Source: Endomychus coccineus (lineage: Eukaryota; Arthropoda; Insecta; Coleoptera; Endomychidae). Taken from it: a DNA stretch of 64,000 nucleotides. The notes under the pieces were generated by a model, which was not told the origin of the DNA, ran no database searches, and was given only the letters and a program-made list of their open reading frames with translations. Positions 20,842 to 31,765 of the stretch are shown piece after piece. Location: positions 193,650,315-193,714,314 of the forward strand of contig OY294068.1 in the NCBI GenBank assembly GCA_958510875.1. Direction: 5' to 3'. Positions within the stretch are counted from its first letter, which is position 1; every line of letters starts with the position of its first letter. A program made the translations under genes and the position numbers.

Positions 20842-21950
20842 AACAATAAAATGATAAAATTAGAACTTACCGAACATTGAAAATCAGAAAAGATTAATAA
20901 AAAGATATTATATGGAATTAAAATACAATGTTAAAAGTTGAATAATAGTTAGTATAATATAATGAACAATGTAAAACATAATAAACAACAATGTAATTAG
21001 AATAAAAGTGTAAAACAAGAACATCAGTGAAAGTGAAAAAACGTACAGTGTTACGAAGGCAGAAATCATAATTAAAATGATTACAAAAACTATCATGAGA
21101 TAGCACAAACTATTGAAAAATGTTGTAGATATAAGTTAGGATTAGTAAATTTGAATTATATAATGTTAAAGAAATGTTATTGATATATTATATTATGTAT
21201 TAGTTTTTAATAATGATAACTGTCAAATTTATAATAATTATAGGAATAATCATATTAATAATAACCTAATCACAGGTTATCTTATACCAAAGTGTGTGGA
21301 AAAATGTAGGCAATATGAATTTAAAAAGAAGGAATCATCATCATTTAAAATAAGTTGAAAATCTCCAATAATTGAAAATTTAAAGAATACTAAATTCTGT
21401 TTGGTCGATGAAATTTAATAAACGTCAGAAGTAACAATGTAATAGTTCTGTCAGTTTTCAACAATCAACAAAGCATTCTTGATAGGTAAACTAAGCACCT
21501 CATTGGTTAATTTTGAAAATACTTAGCGTCGGTTTTGAAGGCCTATAAAAGGCTTCTGAAGACAAGCCATGTCAGTTAGCCATCAACATCAGAAGAGTCA
21601 AGATACTCAAGCTACTCAAAAGATTTCCATAACTTTAGTTTTTGGATAAACATCGGTGAACCCAAGTGTTCCAATAGCTTCGTAAGGTTGAAAGTAACCG
21701 AAGCAAATAAGTAATTTATACAAGTCAAGTAGTGTTCCCAGTCTTCGAACAAAGTTTTTAAAAGTTATTATAACCATAATTAACAAGTAGCATCGTATAA
21801 TAGTTAGTCTTCGACAACGTTCCAAGACATCATTTAAGGTTTTATATCTTTTGAAAAAGAATAAGACAAGTTAACAATTATCAGCAGTTCCTGATTTCGA
21901 TAAAAAATTCTCGGGAATTAGGTCACATTAACACTCTATTATAAATGTTC

Positions 21951-21992
21951 GTCTTTACGTACGTTTCGGTCTCACGACCATCATCAGAAGAC
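21951..21992 (-). ncRNA. hammerhead-ribozyme-like motif, minus strand
   Basis: Minus strand: stem I GTCTT/AAGAC, core CTGATGA (21987-21981), stem II GGTC-GTGA-GACC, GAAA (21967-21964), then palindromic ACGTACGT usable as a short stem III, with predicted cleavage after the GTA at 21956. One extra U sits between CTGATGA and stem II, departing from the strict consensus. Confidence 0.45.
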
Positions 21993-22122
21993 TTATTTTG
22001 TCAAAAAGGGGTTAACTAAAACTAATTAGCACAAGCGTCCATATCGCACAATTTTCAATCAAAAAGCTCACGCCGTCGAAACGAACAGAACCACGAATAA
22101 TCTAAAAATTGTATCGTTAATA

Positions 22123-22166
22123 CGTCTTCTGATGATGGTCGTGAGACCGAAACGTACGTAATGACG
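22123..22166 (+). ncRNA. hammerhead-ribozyme-like motif, plus strand
   Basis: Stem I CGTCTT pairs with AATGACG (one bulge), core CTGATGA 22129-22135, stem II GGTC-GTGA-GACC, GAAA 22149-22152, ACGTACGT as stem III, predicted cleavage after A22160. Same extra U as in the minus-strand copy. The core is unchanged between the two arms while stem I differs. Confidence 0.45.
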
Positions 22167-22819
22167 GAAATAATAAGCATATGTGTTAGTGTGACCTATT
22201 TCCCGAGAATTTTTTATATAATTCATACTGGGCCAAGAATCTTATTATATTATTGTTCCTGATTTCTAAAGAAGTAACCACATTGCTTACCTGTGATTTG
22301 TCTATAGCAGAGAGATTGTGTACCTACGAGTAAAGTGAATTATCAAATTAATAAGAAAATCAAGCCAAGTGAACATTGCCTACATTTTTAAAAACATATT
22401 CTTGGATATAAACTAAACGTAAGTTTATTTGTTATTTCTCCATTGTATTATTATCTGTCTGTAAATCTGAAAGAAAGATTGTAGATTATAACTTTGTAAA
22501 CAAAGATAAATAGTAAATAATTGTGAGGTTAGATCATAGATCTATTTGAACATAAAATTGTTAAAATTGATACCTGAGATAAAAATAGAGTCATAGAAAT
22601 TTAAATATTAAAAGTTAGCATTCAATGAACCTTGTGTTTAATTCCATATACAATAAATTAAAAATAAAAGGTAAAAGTTCATTATTCAAATCATTAGATT
22701 ATTCAAATCAAAACAAACATAAGATTTAAAATACAAATAAAAACCTAGCCGGAAGAATTAATAATAATTCATAATTAAATAATAAACTCATAAGAGATAA
22801 GTTAATAATACATTAGGGA

Positions 22820-23160
22820 AAAATGACACTCCCTTCTATATGAGATTCGAGGGAAACAAAGTGGAGTCGTCAACCCACTTTCTTTGTGAATGTCCTGCGC
22901 TCATTCGGACCAGGCTTACCTGACCATGTCCGGGGATCATCACAGGCGATGACATAAAGGATTCAAATACCCCTGTTAAACGTAGCGGGGAGAGTGTACA
23001 GGAGTCTTTGGCCAAGTGCACTGAATTTTTTATTAAGCACGCTAGCATCTCAACCAATACCAATGGTATTGTAATATGTTGGGAATATTTGTGCAATGCG
23101 CCCTCATAGATCCCCTTCTGGTGCTGGGCCATTCAGGATGACTCAAAGACTACATCAGTA
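22820..23160 (+). mobile_element. 3' part of the split LINE
   Basis: FEGNKVESSTHFLCECPALI resembles the zinc-knuckle C-terminus of R1-type ORF2, followed by RLT, GIITGDDIKD and EFFIKHASI. It continues the LINE of 19200-20841. Confidence 0.6.
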
Positions 23161-23184
23161 TCTCTAACCTTGTAGTTTTTAGAA

Positions 23185-23560
23185 AGTTCAGGATGTCACA
23201 GATGACTTCAAGTTGGTACGCTCCTAGGTGTCGCGCTCTTGGATTTTGCAAAATAGTGCTTTCTTCAACCTCCACTCTATCGAGTTTCTTACGGTGTTGT
23301 TTCAACCGGAAGTGCCCTGTTAGTATTCCCGATAGTATTCTGTTTTTATTGTTTCTTAGGCTGATGCAATCTCTTCTGGTTATAGTTTCCCAGAAGTATC
23401 TTTGCCTGCCTCAGATCTATCCAGTATTATGCTGGCGGTTATTTCGAAGAACGGCCAATCAATCTTTTTATAGGCTTGTTCCAGAGGGTTTTTATCTAGT
23501 CGCTTCCAATTTGATAGTTTTGGGGATAAGATTCCTTTTACTTATAAAAGCAAGTTTTGG
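23185..23560 (-). mobile_element. LINE fragment (RNase H/knuckle region), minus strand
   Basis: On the minus strand WETITRRDCISLRNN is followed by ILSGILTGHFRLKQH, the conserved 'LtGHf.lk.Hl' block of R1-type LINEs, then decays. The plus-strand ORF here is its shadow. Confidence 0.55.
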
Positions 23561-23811
23561 TTTTGGTACTATTCCCTGAATTTAAGAACCTTGAACATTT
23601 TTGGATTTCAAATTGGTTCATACGAATTCGAGAATTAACAAAATTTCTCTCTTCTCACTGATATTACATAACGCCTTATTCGTTTTTGGGGCCCTAACAG
23701 TTTTTGAGTGATTAACCAAACAAGGACCGATGTTCTTCCCTTGAATAAATGGTATTTCCCACATTACGAATGAAATATTATCAAAAACTGTAAACAGAGA
23801 TAAGTTTCTGA

Positions 23812-23817
23812 TATATA
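23812..23817 (+). promoter_or_regulatory. TATA box of the mucin-like gene
   Basis: TATATA, with an initiator-like TCATT at 23841-23845 about 29 nt downstream and the ATG at 23861. Confidence 0.55.
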
Positions 23818-23860
23818 CAACATAACATATTGAAACTGAGTCATTATACAAGTTTGAAAT

Positions 23861-25430
23861 ATGAAGGTTGAATTCATACTTAACTTATTGGTGCTTCTAT
23901 TGTTCAACGTTCATTACAGTCATCAATTTTGGAACTTGAGAATTCGACGACCTTCTGTAAACGTGAGTATTCCCAATACTTCGTTTTAATCTATTCAATC
24001 AGTCACCCACGCGAACAGATCTACCTTAGTTTGAAGGATAGCATAAACATCATGTAGCTCTTGTGAAATCCTTCGATTGGTATAATGAATGGAGCTGTCA
24101 TCGACAAACTTAAAGACATTCACATCACAAACAACTCAATTCTCATTTCGTTTGATGTTTTCAACAATACCAAGCACAGAATGTCTACTACTAATTACAA
24201 ATATATTATAGGAACAAAACATTAACATAGTTATCCAAAATGAAATTTTACTACTATTTGAACTTTGTATCTGGAGTTTAATAACAATTTTTACAAACAA
24301 AATCAAGGCTTAGCATTGAGTCCCTTATTAGCTGAAATATTTATGTTCAACTTTGAGACAATATTTTTCAAATCATTACAAACAAACGAATCGATTTTTT
24401 GGTACAGATACGTACGTCATTTTCTCCATGTTTACTAAAAAACTTGCTGCTTGCTTTCGATGGGTGTCAAAACAGAACGGAATGACATATCAGTCTGAAT
24501 ATGTTTATGCATTCGAGTTAAAGATGGTAGATTACAAATGTCACATGGTATTTTCGATTGTGGCGCCATCTGTTTTAGTTTTCAAGGAGTTTTCACCTTG
24601 CCCTCATTTATGACATTGTAGCATGTTTTACAAGTAATACAGATGAACTTACAACTATTCATGAACACCTGAACTATATTCACCTCGAAATTAAATTCAC
24701 ACTTGAAGCTTAAAATAATTCAAAAATAAATTTCTTTGACCTAGAATGCTCAAAATAAAATAACAACATCTATAGAAAACCTACTTTTACAGATGTAACA
24801 ATATCTGCAGACTCAACGCACCCACTTACATATAAAATAGCAGCCTTCCAATGTTTGATACATAGACCCTTTTCCATACCATTGGAAAAACCAGCGCTTT
24901 TGAATGAGTTGAACACTACAAGAAACATTGCGATACGCAACGGCTATTTTGTATAACTTTTAATCAAATCTATCTCAACGTGAAACAAAAAACTGAGAAA
25001 AAACATGTTATCTTGGCGTACTTTGGGTCAATAACTGATAAAATTTCGAATATCTTCAAAAAACAAAAGTTTGGGTCATTTGTTCTGAGCATTAATATCA
25101 TCAAAAATTGTTAGGTACTTCAAAATTAGGGCTTAAATATTCAGATATTGAGTAATAGCCTTTGTATAGCAACACTGATTTCAGAAAACTTAAAATCGCT
25201 TCAGTTATTAATTTCTTTATGTCGGTGGGCAGTCCATTATAGAGTTTAAAACGTTGATAATAAGCAGATTTTTGATAGTACGAGCCATGATGAACAGTAA
25301 TTCTTAAATCAGAATTGTTACTACTTATCAAGTTGTAATAAAGGATGTCCAGAAGTAATGTTAATATAATTCAGGAACTTATTTTTCCAATAATTTCAAG
25401 AAAATAAGCTTCGTAAACAAGGGTTGGAAG

Positions 25431-25466
<36 letters not shown>

Positions 25467-28400
25467 GCGTTTATTGCCCAACAGTTTCCCATTTACAGAG
25501 CAATTTTATAAATGACAATACAAGATTAATTAGTAGCACTAATTTCTAAATATGAATGAATGACAATGACAATCACAAGTCCTATTTGAATACAAAAACA
25601 AAAAAAATACAAAAATTTAAAGATGCGCACGAGATTTATTCTTGAGTTCACAAACACTGCAAGAAAAGAGGTCACAAACACTAGAAAGTTTGTTTGCATT
25701 ACTGCACATAAAATGTATTGGTGCCTTTAACATTAAATTTGTTTGAGCTCTTTTGCATAAGAAAGTAGTGTTGTGTCTAGATGTTATTCTTGGAACAGAA
25801 ATATCAATTTGCGACAGTAACGCGGGACAGTCAATTTTACCATTGAATAATTTATACAAGCATAAAACAGAAGCCTGATTTCTACGTTTTTCTAATGATA
25901 CAAAGTCAAATCTATGCAACAAATCAAGATAATTACAGCCTCTTGGAGGGTAAATTCCGTTGATTTTGAAGCTTAGGAATTTTAAGAATTTCTTTTGAAC
26001 TTTATCGATAGCAGATGAGTATTGAAAATATATAGGATTCCATATTATGGACCCATATTCTAGTTTAGATCTGACTAAACTGAAATATAGAGAGGTCAAT
26101 GCTAAAATGTTATTGAAATTTTTACAGTTTCTTATAATGAAGCCATATGATCGATATGCTGAACTAACAATACTATTTATATGTTGATTGAATGTGAGTT
26201 GCTGATCAAAATAGACACCTAAATCCTTAATGGTATCAGTTTTTTCTAATATGACATTATCTATGCTGTAGGGAAATTGTAATGTATTAAGTTTCCGGCT
26301 GAATGTTAAGATTTTACATTTAGATATGTTCAAGTGCAAGCAATTTTCAAGACACCATGTGTGTAAAATATTAATTTGATTTTGCAATATCATACAGTCA
26401 TCTAAACTGGTTATAGTAGCGTATAACTTCAAATCATCTGCAAACATCAACCTATTGCACTTCAATAGATTGCACAAGTCATTAATAAATATCAAAAATA
26501 ATAATGGACCAAGATTGGACCCCTGAGGTACTCCGCTAGTTGCAAAATAGATATTTGAATAAAAACCATTGTAATGAACATACTGTTTGCGTTGATGCAG
26601 GTATGATTCTAAAAGTTGTAAGTAGGTTTCATTAATGCCCATTATTGAAAGTTTGTGAAGAAGTATATTATGACTGATCTTATCGAAAGCCTTAGAGAAA
26701 TCTGTGTACACCGCATCGACCTGCCCCCTGAGATCTAAAGTTTCACACAAATATTGATTAAAAACAGCCAGGTTACTAACGGTGGATCTAGAATTCATAA
26801 AACCATGTTGGTATTCAGATATAATATGTTTGGTGGACAGATAAATGCGACTGTACAAGATGGTCTACAGAATCTTCGCAAAGTTATTCAAGATGGAAGA
26901 TGCTTCATACGGGAGCTAAAACCCCCATGAAAGGAGAACCCTAAACATCTATTTTGTAATTCAATTTTTGTAATAATCTCCAAAACAGTAAATGAGTATA
27001 AGATTCTTCAACTATGTCTGTGAATAAAAATATCAATTTATATCAGAAACGTGTAAACTAGTGCCGAGTGGGGTAAAAATATCCCTACTTTTGAGTGAGG
27101 GACTTTTTCCACAATTTTTCATAGAAAATATGGAAACTTTGGGTCTGAAATATTTGCTGCAAAATTTGATGAAAACGCGTAATCAGGAGTAACCCTCTCT
27201 CAAGGATTTTGTCTTCCACTGTCGGAGTCAAAGTGGAGTAAACAACCAGAGCCCATTAGCGGGGCAGAATGATAAATTGCAGGCTTCAATGGAAACTAAT
27301 ATTTAGTTGAATTTCATCTAATTCAATAGGTTGTACATAGATGTAGGCTTCTTTGCAAATAAAATGAGGGTCAATATAATTTATTCATAAAAATCACCAA
27401 CAGCGAATGAGAAAACTTGAATATCAAAACAAGACGGGGAGTGAAAGGAAGCTCAAAGCAAAACAAACCAAGCGGAAAAGCATATTAGCAGCCTACTATA
27501 AAAATTATTAAGAAGCTAGCATTTAAAGTGATTGTATCAAATAATTATCGCGTTCTCGAAAAAAATCCCCTGGGGACTGTCATATCTACTTCAGTCTAAA
27601 GTCTATAATTTTCAAATCGATTTCAATCAAAAATGATGTATTCAATCGAAACAAAACAAGGTCGAAGAAAAATAACTGAAAATAAAAATTGGGGTATTTT
27701 CTACCCTACGCCCCCTAGTTGTAGACGTTCCTGATATAAATCGATATCTTTGTTTGCAGACCTTATTGAGGAAAAGTACACTCACATATCATTTTGAATT
27801 TCATAGTTTCATCTTGAACCGCTCCCAACATATTTGTAAAAATCGATCTTCAGGGTTCATTCACTCGAGGGCTGCGGCTCCCTCAGCAAGCATTTATTGA
27901 AGCCTGTTCATATGAACTATTTTTCTTAAAACCATTCGAGGAATAAGATTCTGAAATATAATAACATTATTTCCGGACATCCTACGTGTGTTTGGAATTT
28001 TCTTGCTCTAAAATCAATCAAATATTGTTTCAGGTTAACACAATATCGACAAGTCATAATCATGTACGAGGACGTCTTAAAATACCTCCAACAGTATACA
28101 GGAACCGTTTCTCTCTACCATCATCAAACCATAGATTCCCACGTCCTTTTGGATTTGGTAGAACAACACAAAATACCTACAATTTTAGAACAATCCCCGT
28201 TCCCAAAATAAAGCTTCCTACATTTACTCGCTCCAATGTTCCATTGTCGACGAATATCAGATATCAGCGACCATATGTGTACCGTAGGCCATTCCATCAT
28301 ATTCGTTTCCCAATACTTAAACGACCAATAATTCCCCACCTACGATTTCCACACATATCCAACATTACACATTCATGGCCATTTCCGTTAGGAATACCCC

Positions 28401-29350
28401 CAACTATCCATTCGAGAGTAGATCGACCAGAAATAATTCATCCTCCCATATTCAAACCTCCAATTGTCGCAACATACCCAAAACGAGGTTCACCACCGAT
28501 TAAGCCCCAGGTGTTCACAATCTCCGTAAATATTTTAAGACATGGAAAACCAATCAACTCACAGCCAATGAAGCCAACAACCCCTAAAGTAGAGAATCCA
28601 AAACCAGATGTGGTAACTCAACCAACAAGTATTCGACATGGAAAACCACCCACCTCACAGCCAATAAAATTAACATCGCTTAAAGCTGAGAAGCCAAAAC
28701 CAGATGTGGTAACTCAACCAATCTCAACATTTGGAAGCCCAAACCATACGCATTCCATAGTTGAAAAATCAAGTACTATTCCTTCTTCCATAGTTGAAGA
28801 AGGTAAAAAATCTACCACTACTTCTACCACTCCAAAACTATTCAATAGACATGCTGATGTTGGAAAAATAACAACTTCGACAACTTCCACCATTGATAAA
28901 TATGTCAACAACATTCTCAATGGTGGAAAAATTACAACAGCAACTACTACCACAGAAAAATTTTCTACTATGTCTTCTACAACTGAAAAATACTCCAAAA
29001 AGTTTTTCGTTGGAGGAAAGTCAACTATTACTGCCTCTTCCACAGATGATGATAACAATAAGAATTCGGGTGTTACAAAAACTGCTACTAATTCTACAAC
29101 TGAGAAAAATCTCAGCACCACAACTGTTTCTCACACAAAGAATGATGCTTCTACAACAAAAACAGATCTGAATGAAGGTACTAATTTGAATAAAACCACT
29201 ATTAATGTATCAACCACTGGAAAATTCAATAAGGATCTCAATATACATCAAGCAAGTACTACGCTTTTGTATGATTATATAGACATAGTGGAAGATTTGG
29301 AAATTCCACAAGATACAACAACTTCTACTACTGAAAAATACTCTAATTAG
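23861..29350 (+). CDS. secreted Thr-rich mucin-like protein, two exons
   Basis: Function unknown. Exon 1 (23861-23962) encodes a signal peptide (KVEFILNLLVLLLFNVHYSH) and ends at AAC|GTGAGT; exon 2 (28034-29350) follows AATATTGTTTCAG. Phase-0 intron of 4071 bp; 472 residues. The first third of exon 2 is basic and Pro/Phe/Arg-rich. Two adjacent ~32-residue repeats then share RHGKP, SQP, and NPKPDVVTQP or KPKPDVVTQP. The rest is Thr/Ser/Lys-rich in units of the type TTTEK(Y/F)S..GGK. Heavy O-glycosylation is likely (inference). Exon 2 read alone could start at ATG 27986, but that is intron sequence and gives no signal peptide. The stop interrupts a repeat that continues, degenerate, to 29618. 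AATAAA at 29701-29706. Confidence 0.8.
24190..25030 (+). mobile_element. Penelope-like element fragment (RT palm to C-terminal region)
   Basis: In broken frames: LALSPLLAEIFMFNFE (the 'GspLSP.laeifm' block), WYRYV (start of the YVDD box), then beyond a small insertion DELTTIHEHLN, FFDLECSK, NIYRKPTFTDVTISADSTHP and FQCLIHRPFSIPLEKP, which is the characteristic order of Penelope RTs. Located in the intron of the mucin-like gene; same orientation. Dead. Confidence 0.8.
24445..24612. mobile_element. ~168-bp short repeat; inverted relatives inside every unit of the 47-55 kb array
   Basis: Begins GCTTGCTTTCGATGGGTGTC and ends TTTTCACCTTGCCCTCAT. Its complement occurs at 47582-47709 and in each later array unit, with an internal deletion there. 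Here it interrupts the RT frame of the Penelope fragment. SINE or MITE; cannot tell. Confidence 0.7.
25101..25331 (-). mobile_element. LINE ORF2 C-terminal fragment
   Basis: Encodes YYQRFKLYNGLPTDIKKL and LLYKGYYSISEYL, the 'fkLYN.LP..ik.l...fy...eyL' ending found also in the array LINE fragments. Intronic. Confidence 0.65.
25434..26858 (-). mobile_element. 5'-truncated Jockey/CR1-type LINE with (ATT)n tail
   Basis: Minus-strand element: ORF 26858-25617, about 150 bp of 3' UTR, then a 3' tail of ATT repeats seen on the plus strand as AAT repeats at 25434-25467. It lies in the intron of the mucin-like gene, antisense to it. Confidence 0.85.
25617..26858 (-). pseudogene. reverse transcriptase, Jockey/CR1-type, N-terminally truncated
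   Basis: Open for 413 codons. Motifs in order: AVYTDFSKAFDKISH (RT motif A), TSGVPQGSNLGPLLF (motif B), LMFADDLKLY (active site C), LNISKCKILTF, IKDLGVYFDQQL, and the C-terminal CNYLDLLHRF..LEKRRNQASV region. The endonuclease and RT fingers are missing, so the copy is immobile, but the long intact frame points to recent insertion. Confidence 0.85.
26870..27245. repeat. diverged copy of the 2545-3060 repeat
   Basis: Shares ordered blocks (GGGAGCTA.AACC, AAAACGCGTAAT, CTCTCT, GGAGTCAAAGTGGA versus GAGTCTTGGTGGA) with 2545-3060. Non-coding, intronic. Confidence 0.5.
27246..28020. other. intron sequence, nothing recognised
   Basis: AT-rich remainder of the mucin-like gene's intron up to the acceptor at 28031-28033. 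Confidence 0.5.
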
Positions 29351-29618
29351 CTTTTCATTGGGGAAATGTCGTCAACTATTACCGCCTCTTCCACAGATGA
29401 AGTTATCAATAAGGATTCGGGTGTTACAATTACTGCTAGTATTTCTACAACTGAGAAAATTCTCAACACCACAAAAACAGAATGAAGGTACTAATTTGGG
29501 TAAAACCTATAATAATAATACGTCAACCACTGGAAAATTCTATGAGGATCTCAACATACATGACGAAAGTACTACGTATAAATATCCATATATAGTGGAA
29601 GATGTGGTTTCGGAATAA
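29351..29618 (+). pseudogene. degenerate extra repeat unit downstream of the mucin-like stop
   Basis: Continuing in frame past the stop gives a clear duplicate of the end of exon 2: SSTITASSTDEVINKDSGVT matches STITASSTDDDNNKNSGVT upstream. After a one-base slip near 29483, EGTNLGKT, STTGKFYEDLNIHDESTT and IVEDVVSE match EGTNLNKT, STTGKFNKDLNIHQASTT and IVEDLEIP. The stop (AAT TAG) lies where the upstream unit has AAA AAG. So this is a lost repeat unit, now 3' UTR unless read through. Confidence 0.75.
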
Positions 29619-29954
29619 ATAGGTCAACATATCAGGTGGGAAAATGTATGTAAGTTATATTGGAATTTGTATATAGCGATATATCATATGCTATGTTCGT
29701 AATAAAATGACTACAAATTACTGAGGTATTCTTTTTCATAGCTTCCACATAAATCTAGAAATTGCTCTACGAATCATAACTAGAAACAGAAATTCACGTA
29801 ATTAATCTCTGATGCACAAACTTAACGATACACATACCAATTTAATTTTTGTTGGAACAGTTGAAGCCGAAAACATACCCCGTAAAAATCTATAGTGGGA
29901 GTCAGTGGCGGCTCGCGACTTATGAAAGAGGGTGGACACAAGAAAAAATCGCTA

Positions 29955-30975
29955 ATTTGGCTTAAAATAGTGTCACATACTTCCCAAATATAGCTCTGTT
30001 ATCTCCAGCTGTCGTTTTTTGTCTTTTCCTACCACGTTCTTCATTGTTGCGTTCTTGATTGTCATTGCCAGAAGAATTTCTAATTCGAATAATTTGCTTC
30101 TCTAATTGTTCAGTTGCCTTTTGCAGTTGAGCACTGTCAATCCGGCGCATTTGAGTCCGATCAAATAATATTTCAACATGTGGCATAATGAAATGAAATA
30201 TTTTCAATCAGTAGAGAAATTCCGGGCAATTCAAATGTTACAATAAACCACTTGCTTCAATAATAGAAACTGAATCCATCCCATCTTCCTCAATAATTTT
30301 GTCTAAGCATTCTTTGAAAGAATCCTGGTGTTCAGTTCTACTTTTGAAAATCCAGTGAGCAGGAACAGCGCGTGGTAATGTAGTTCTCGTTCAATAATTA
30401 AATTAAATTGATGCGCCTAACAGTGAACATAATGTGCATGTGAAAATGTTTTTTTGATAATGGCTGGACACCATTTGTATCACCACACATCACGGACGTC
30501 CCATCATAACTTTGAGCGATTAATTTATTGGTATCAGACCCAGAAGGAGAATTTAAAATAGTTTGCAATTCATTCAGCAATATTTTTGCTAATACATCAG
30601 CATTATGTCCACTAGGTTTAAAAAAAGACCAAAAGCGTTCAAAAATGTGTCCATTAAACACGTATCGAATAATAACAACCATTTGCTGATGATAATGAAA
30701 TTTGCAGATTTGATTCCTTTTAATATTTCCTGCTTGTAAACACTACTAGAACACTAAGATCCATACATGTGAGAAACGGAATTTTCGTGTTTCTTTGCCT
30801 TCCCTACGATGTGTTTTAAATCATTCAACCCTTGTTTATTCCACGCACTAACCTCTTTCTTGAAAATTAAGCACATAAAACAAAATAGTTTATTTGCAAC
30901 TGGGCATCCCCACATCCACTCGTATTTTTCATAGATATTCTTGTTGAATACTCTATTGTAAGGTTACATTACAAA
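29955..30975 (-). mobile_element. decayed hAT/ZMYM-type transposase remains
   Basis: Minus strand, from 30975: YEKYEWMWGCPVANKLFCFM and LNDLKHIVGKAKKHENSV (TTF-type zinc-finger region of ZMYM1/hAT-like proteins); 30680-30400: VFNGHIFERFWSFFKPSGHN and LIAQSYDGTSVMCGD..GVQ (the 'QsYDGAsvMsG' block of the catalytic domain); 30207-29962: FIMPHVEILFDRTQMRRIDS and KRQKTTAGDNRAIFGK. The order fits one transposase with large deletions and stops. Confidence 0.75.
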
Positions 30976-31700
30976 TACATATTCTAACTTCAAGTCATCA
31001 GCAATCAATATGGAAAATAAGTATAAGATTACTTTCGATAAACTGTTGATGAACAACAAGAAATAATAACGGCTCCAATGAATTTAAGGTAGTTGTCGTG
31101 AAAAACGCGTACAGTCAGAAAATGCTGAATTTTTGTATATTTAATAAGGACATGATAATACAATTACTATTAAAATTTGAAATCAATTGACCGTTTCTAA
31201 CTCAAGATACACTTAATTAAAAATCGGTCCATTAACATGGAGCGTATAGGCACTACATAGAGTTTGTACCAGTTTATCAGTTTTTATAAGAAACTAACTG
31301 TCAGAAATTTTAAAAAAACTAACAGTCACTTAATGTTTGTATTCTGAATTAAAAAAAAAAAAAAAAAATATTGACCGTCTCATTGTCAAGAAATATTAAT
31401 TTCAAGTTCAACAATTTATGAGAAAGTATACGTACTAGCGAGTACGTCTCCATGGGTACAGTCTTACACAAAAATTATAGCACATTCTGCTACAAGCTCG
31501 TGTGCTCTCTGACCGCGCGCATGATACAAGACTTTCTTACAATATTGTACCACGACAACTACCTTAATTAAGCAACAACTAAAACCAATTTATCAATAAG
31601 GAAAACGTGCGAGATACGAGTTTGGTATTTGTCTTTAGTTCCATATTATTATTTGGTGCCAGGACTCCTCACAGAACACTAATGTGAATAAACGTCTACA
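30976..31700. other. intergenic, nothing recognised
   Basis: AT-rich, with an 18-nt poly-A at about 31351-31368 that may mark the end of an unidentified retroposed fragment on the plus strand. Confidence 0.4.
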
Positions 31701-31715
31701 CTTTTCGATCTACAC

Positions 31716-31765
31716 GCATCTACTACAACCTGGTTCATCAACAATGCCCAGGTTGTAGTAGATGC
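31716..31765. repeat. perfect 18-bp stem-loop
   Basis: GCATCTACTACAACCTGG (31716-31733) pairs exactly with 31748-31765 around a 14-nt loop. The loop and left arm resemble 32281-32310 (ACAACCTGGGTCATCAACAA), so the stem probably arose by local inverted duplication. Confidence 0.9.

Larger units (their letters stand above)
21887..22266. mobile_element. inverted-repeat element with two hammerhead-ribozyme-like motifs
   Basis: GTTCCTGATTTC occurs at 21887-21898 and 22255-22266, a 12-bp target-duplication candidate. Between them, arms at 21902-21992 and 22124-22216 are inverted copies (AAAATTCTCGGGAA.. and ..TTCCCGAGAATTTT), spaced by 131 bp. Each arm carries the same ribozyme-like core facing outward. 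Penelope-like elements are known to carry hammerhead motifs in their terminal repeats, and Penelope RT fragments occur nearby (24190-25030, 43606-43800). Confidence 0.6.
20842..22820. mobile_element. ~2-kb AT-rich insertion splitting the LINE, type unresolved
   Basis: LINE homology breaks at about 20840 (GHGNLMKFKHTVMIS) and resumes at about 22820 (DTP..RFEGNKVESSTHFLCE), so the sequence between is an insertion. It holds a promoter-like TATAAAAG (21543) with a TCAGTT initiator about 25 nt downstream, and the hammerhead-like inverted element. Hydrophobic ORFs at 20908-21108 (minus) are products of AT-rich low complexity. An LTR or Penelope origin is possible, but no terminal repeats could be fixed. 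Confidence 0.45.

Noticed and set aside
20908..21108. Hydrophobic minus-strand ORFs resembling membrane proteins
   Set aside because: Product of AT-rich low-complexity sequence; no neighbouring exon or promoter.
28714..29121. 135-codon minus-strand ORF
   Set aside because: Antisense reading of Thr-rich repeats (ACA/ACT codons give open Val/Ser-rich frames).
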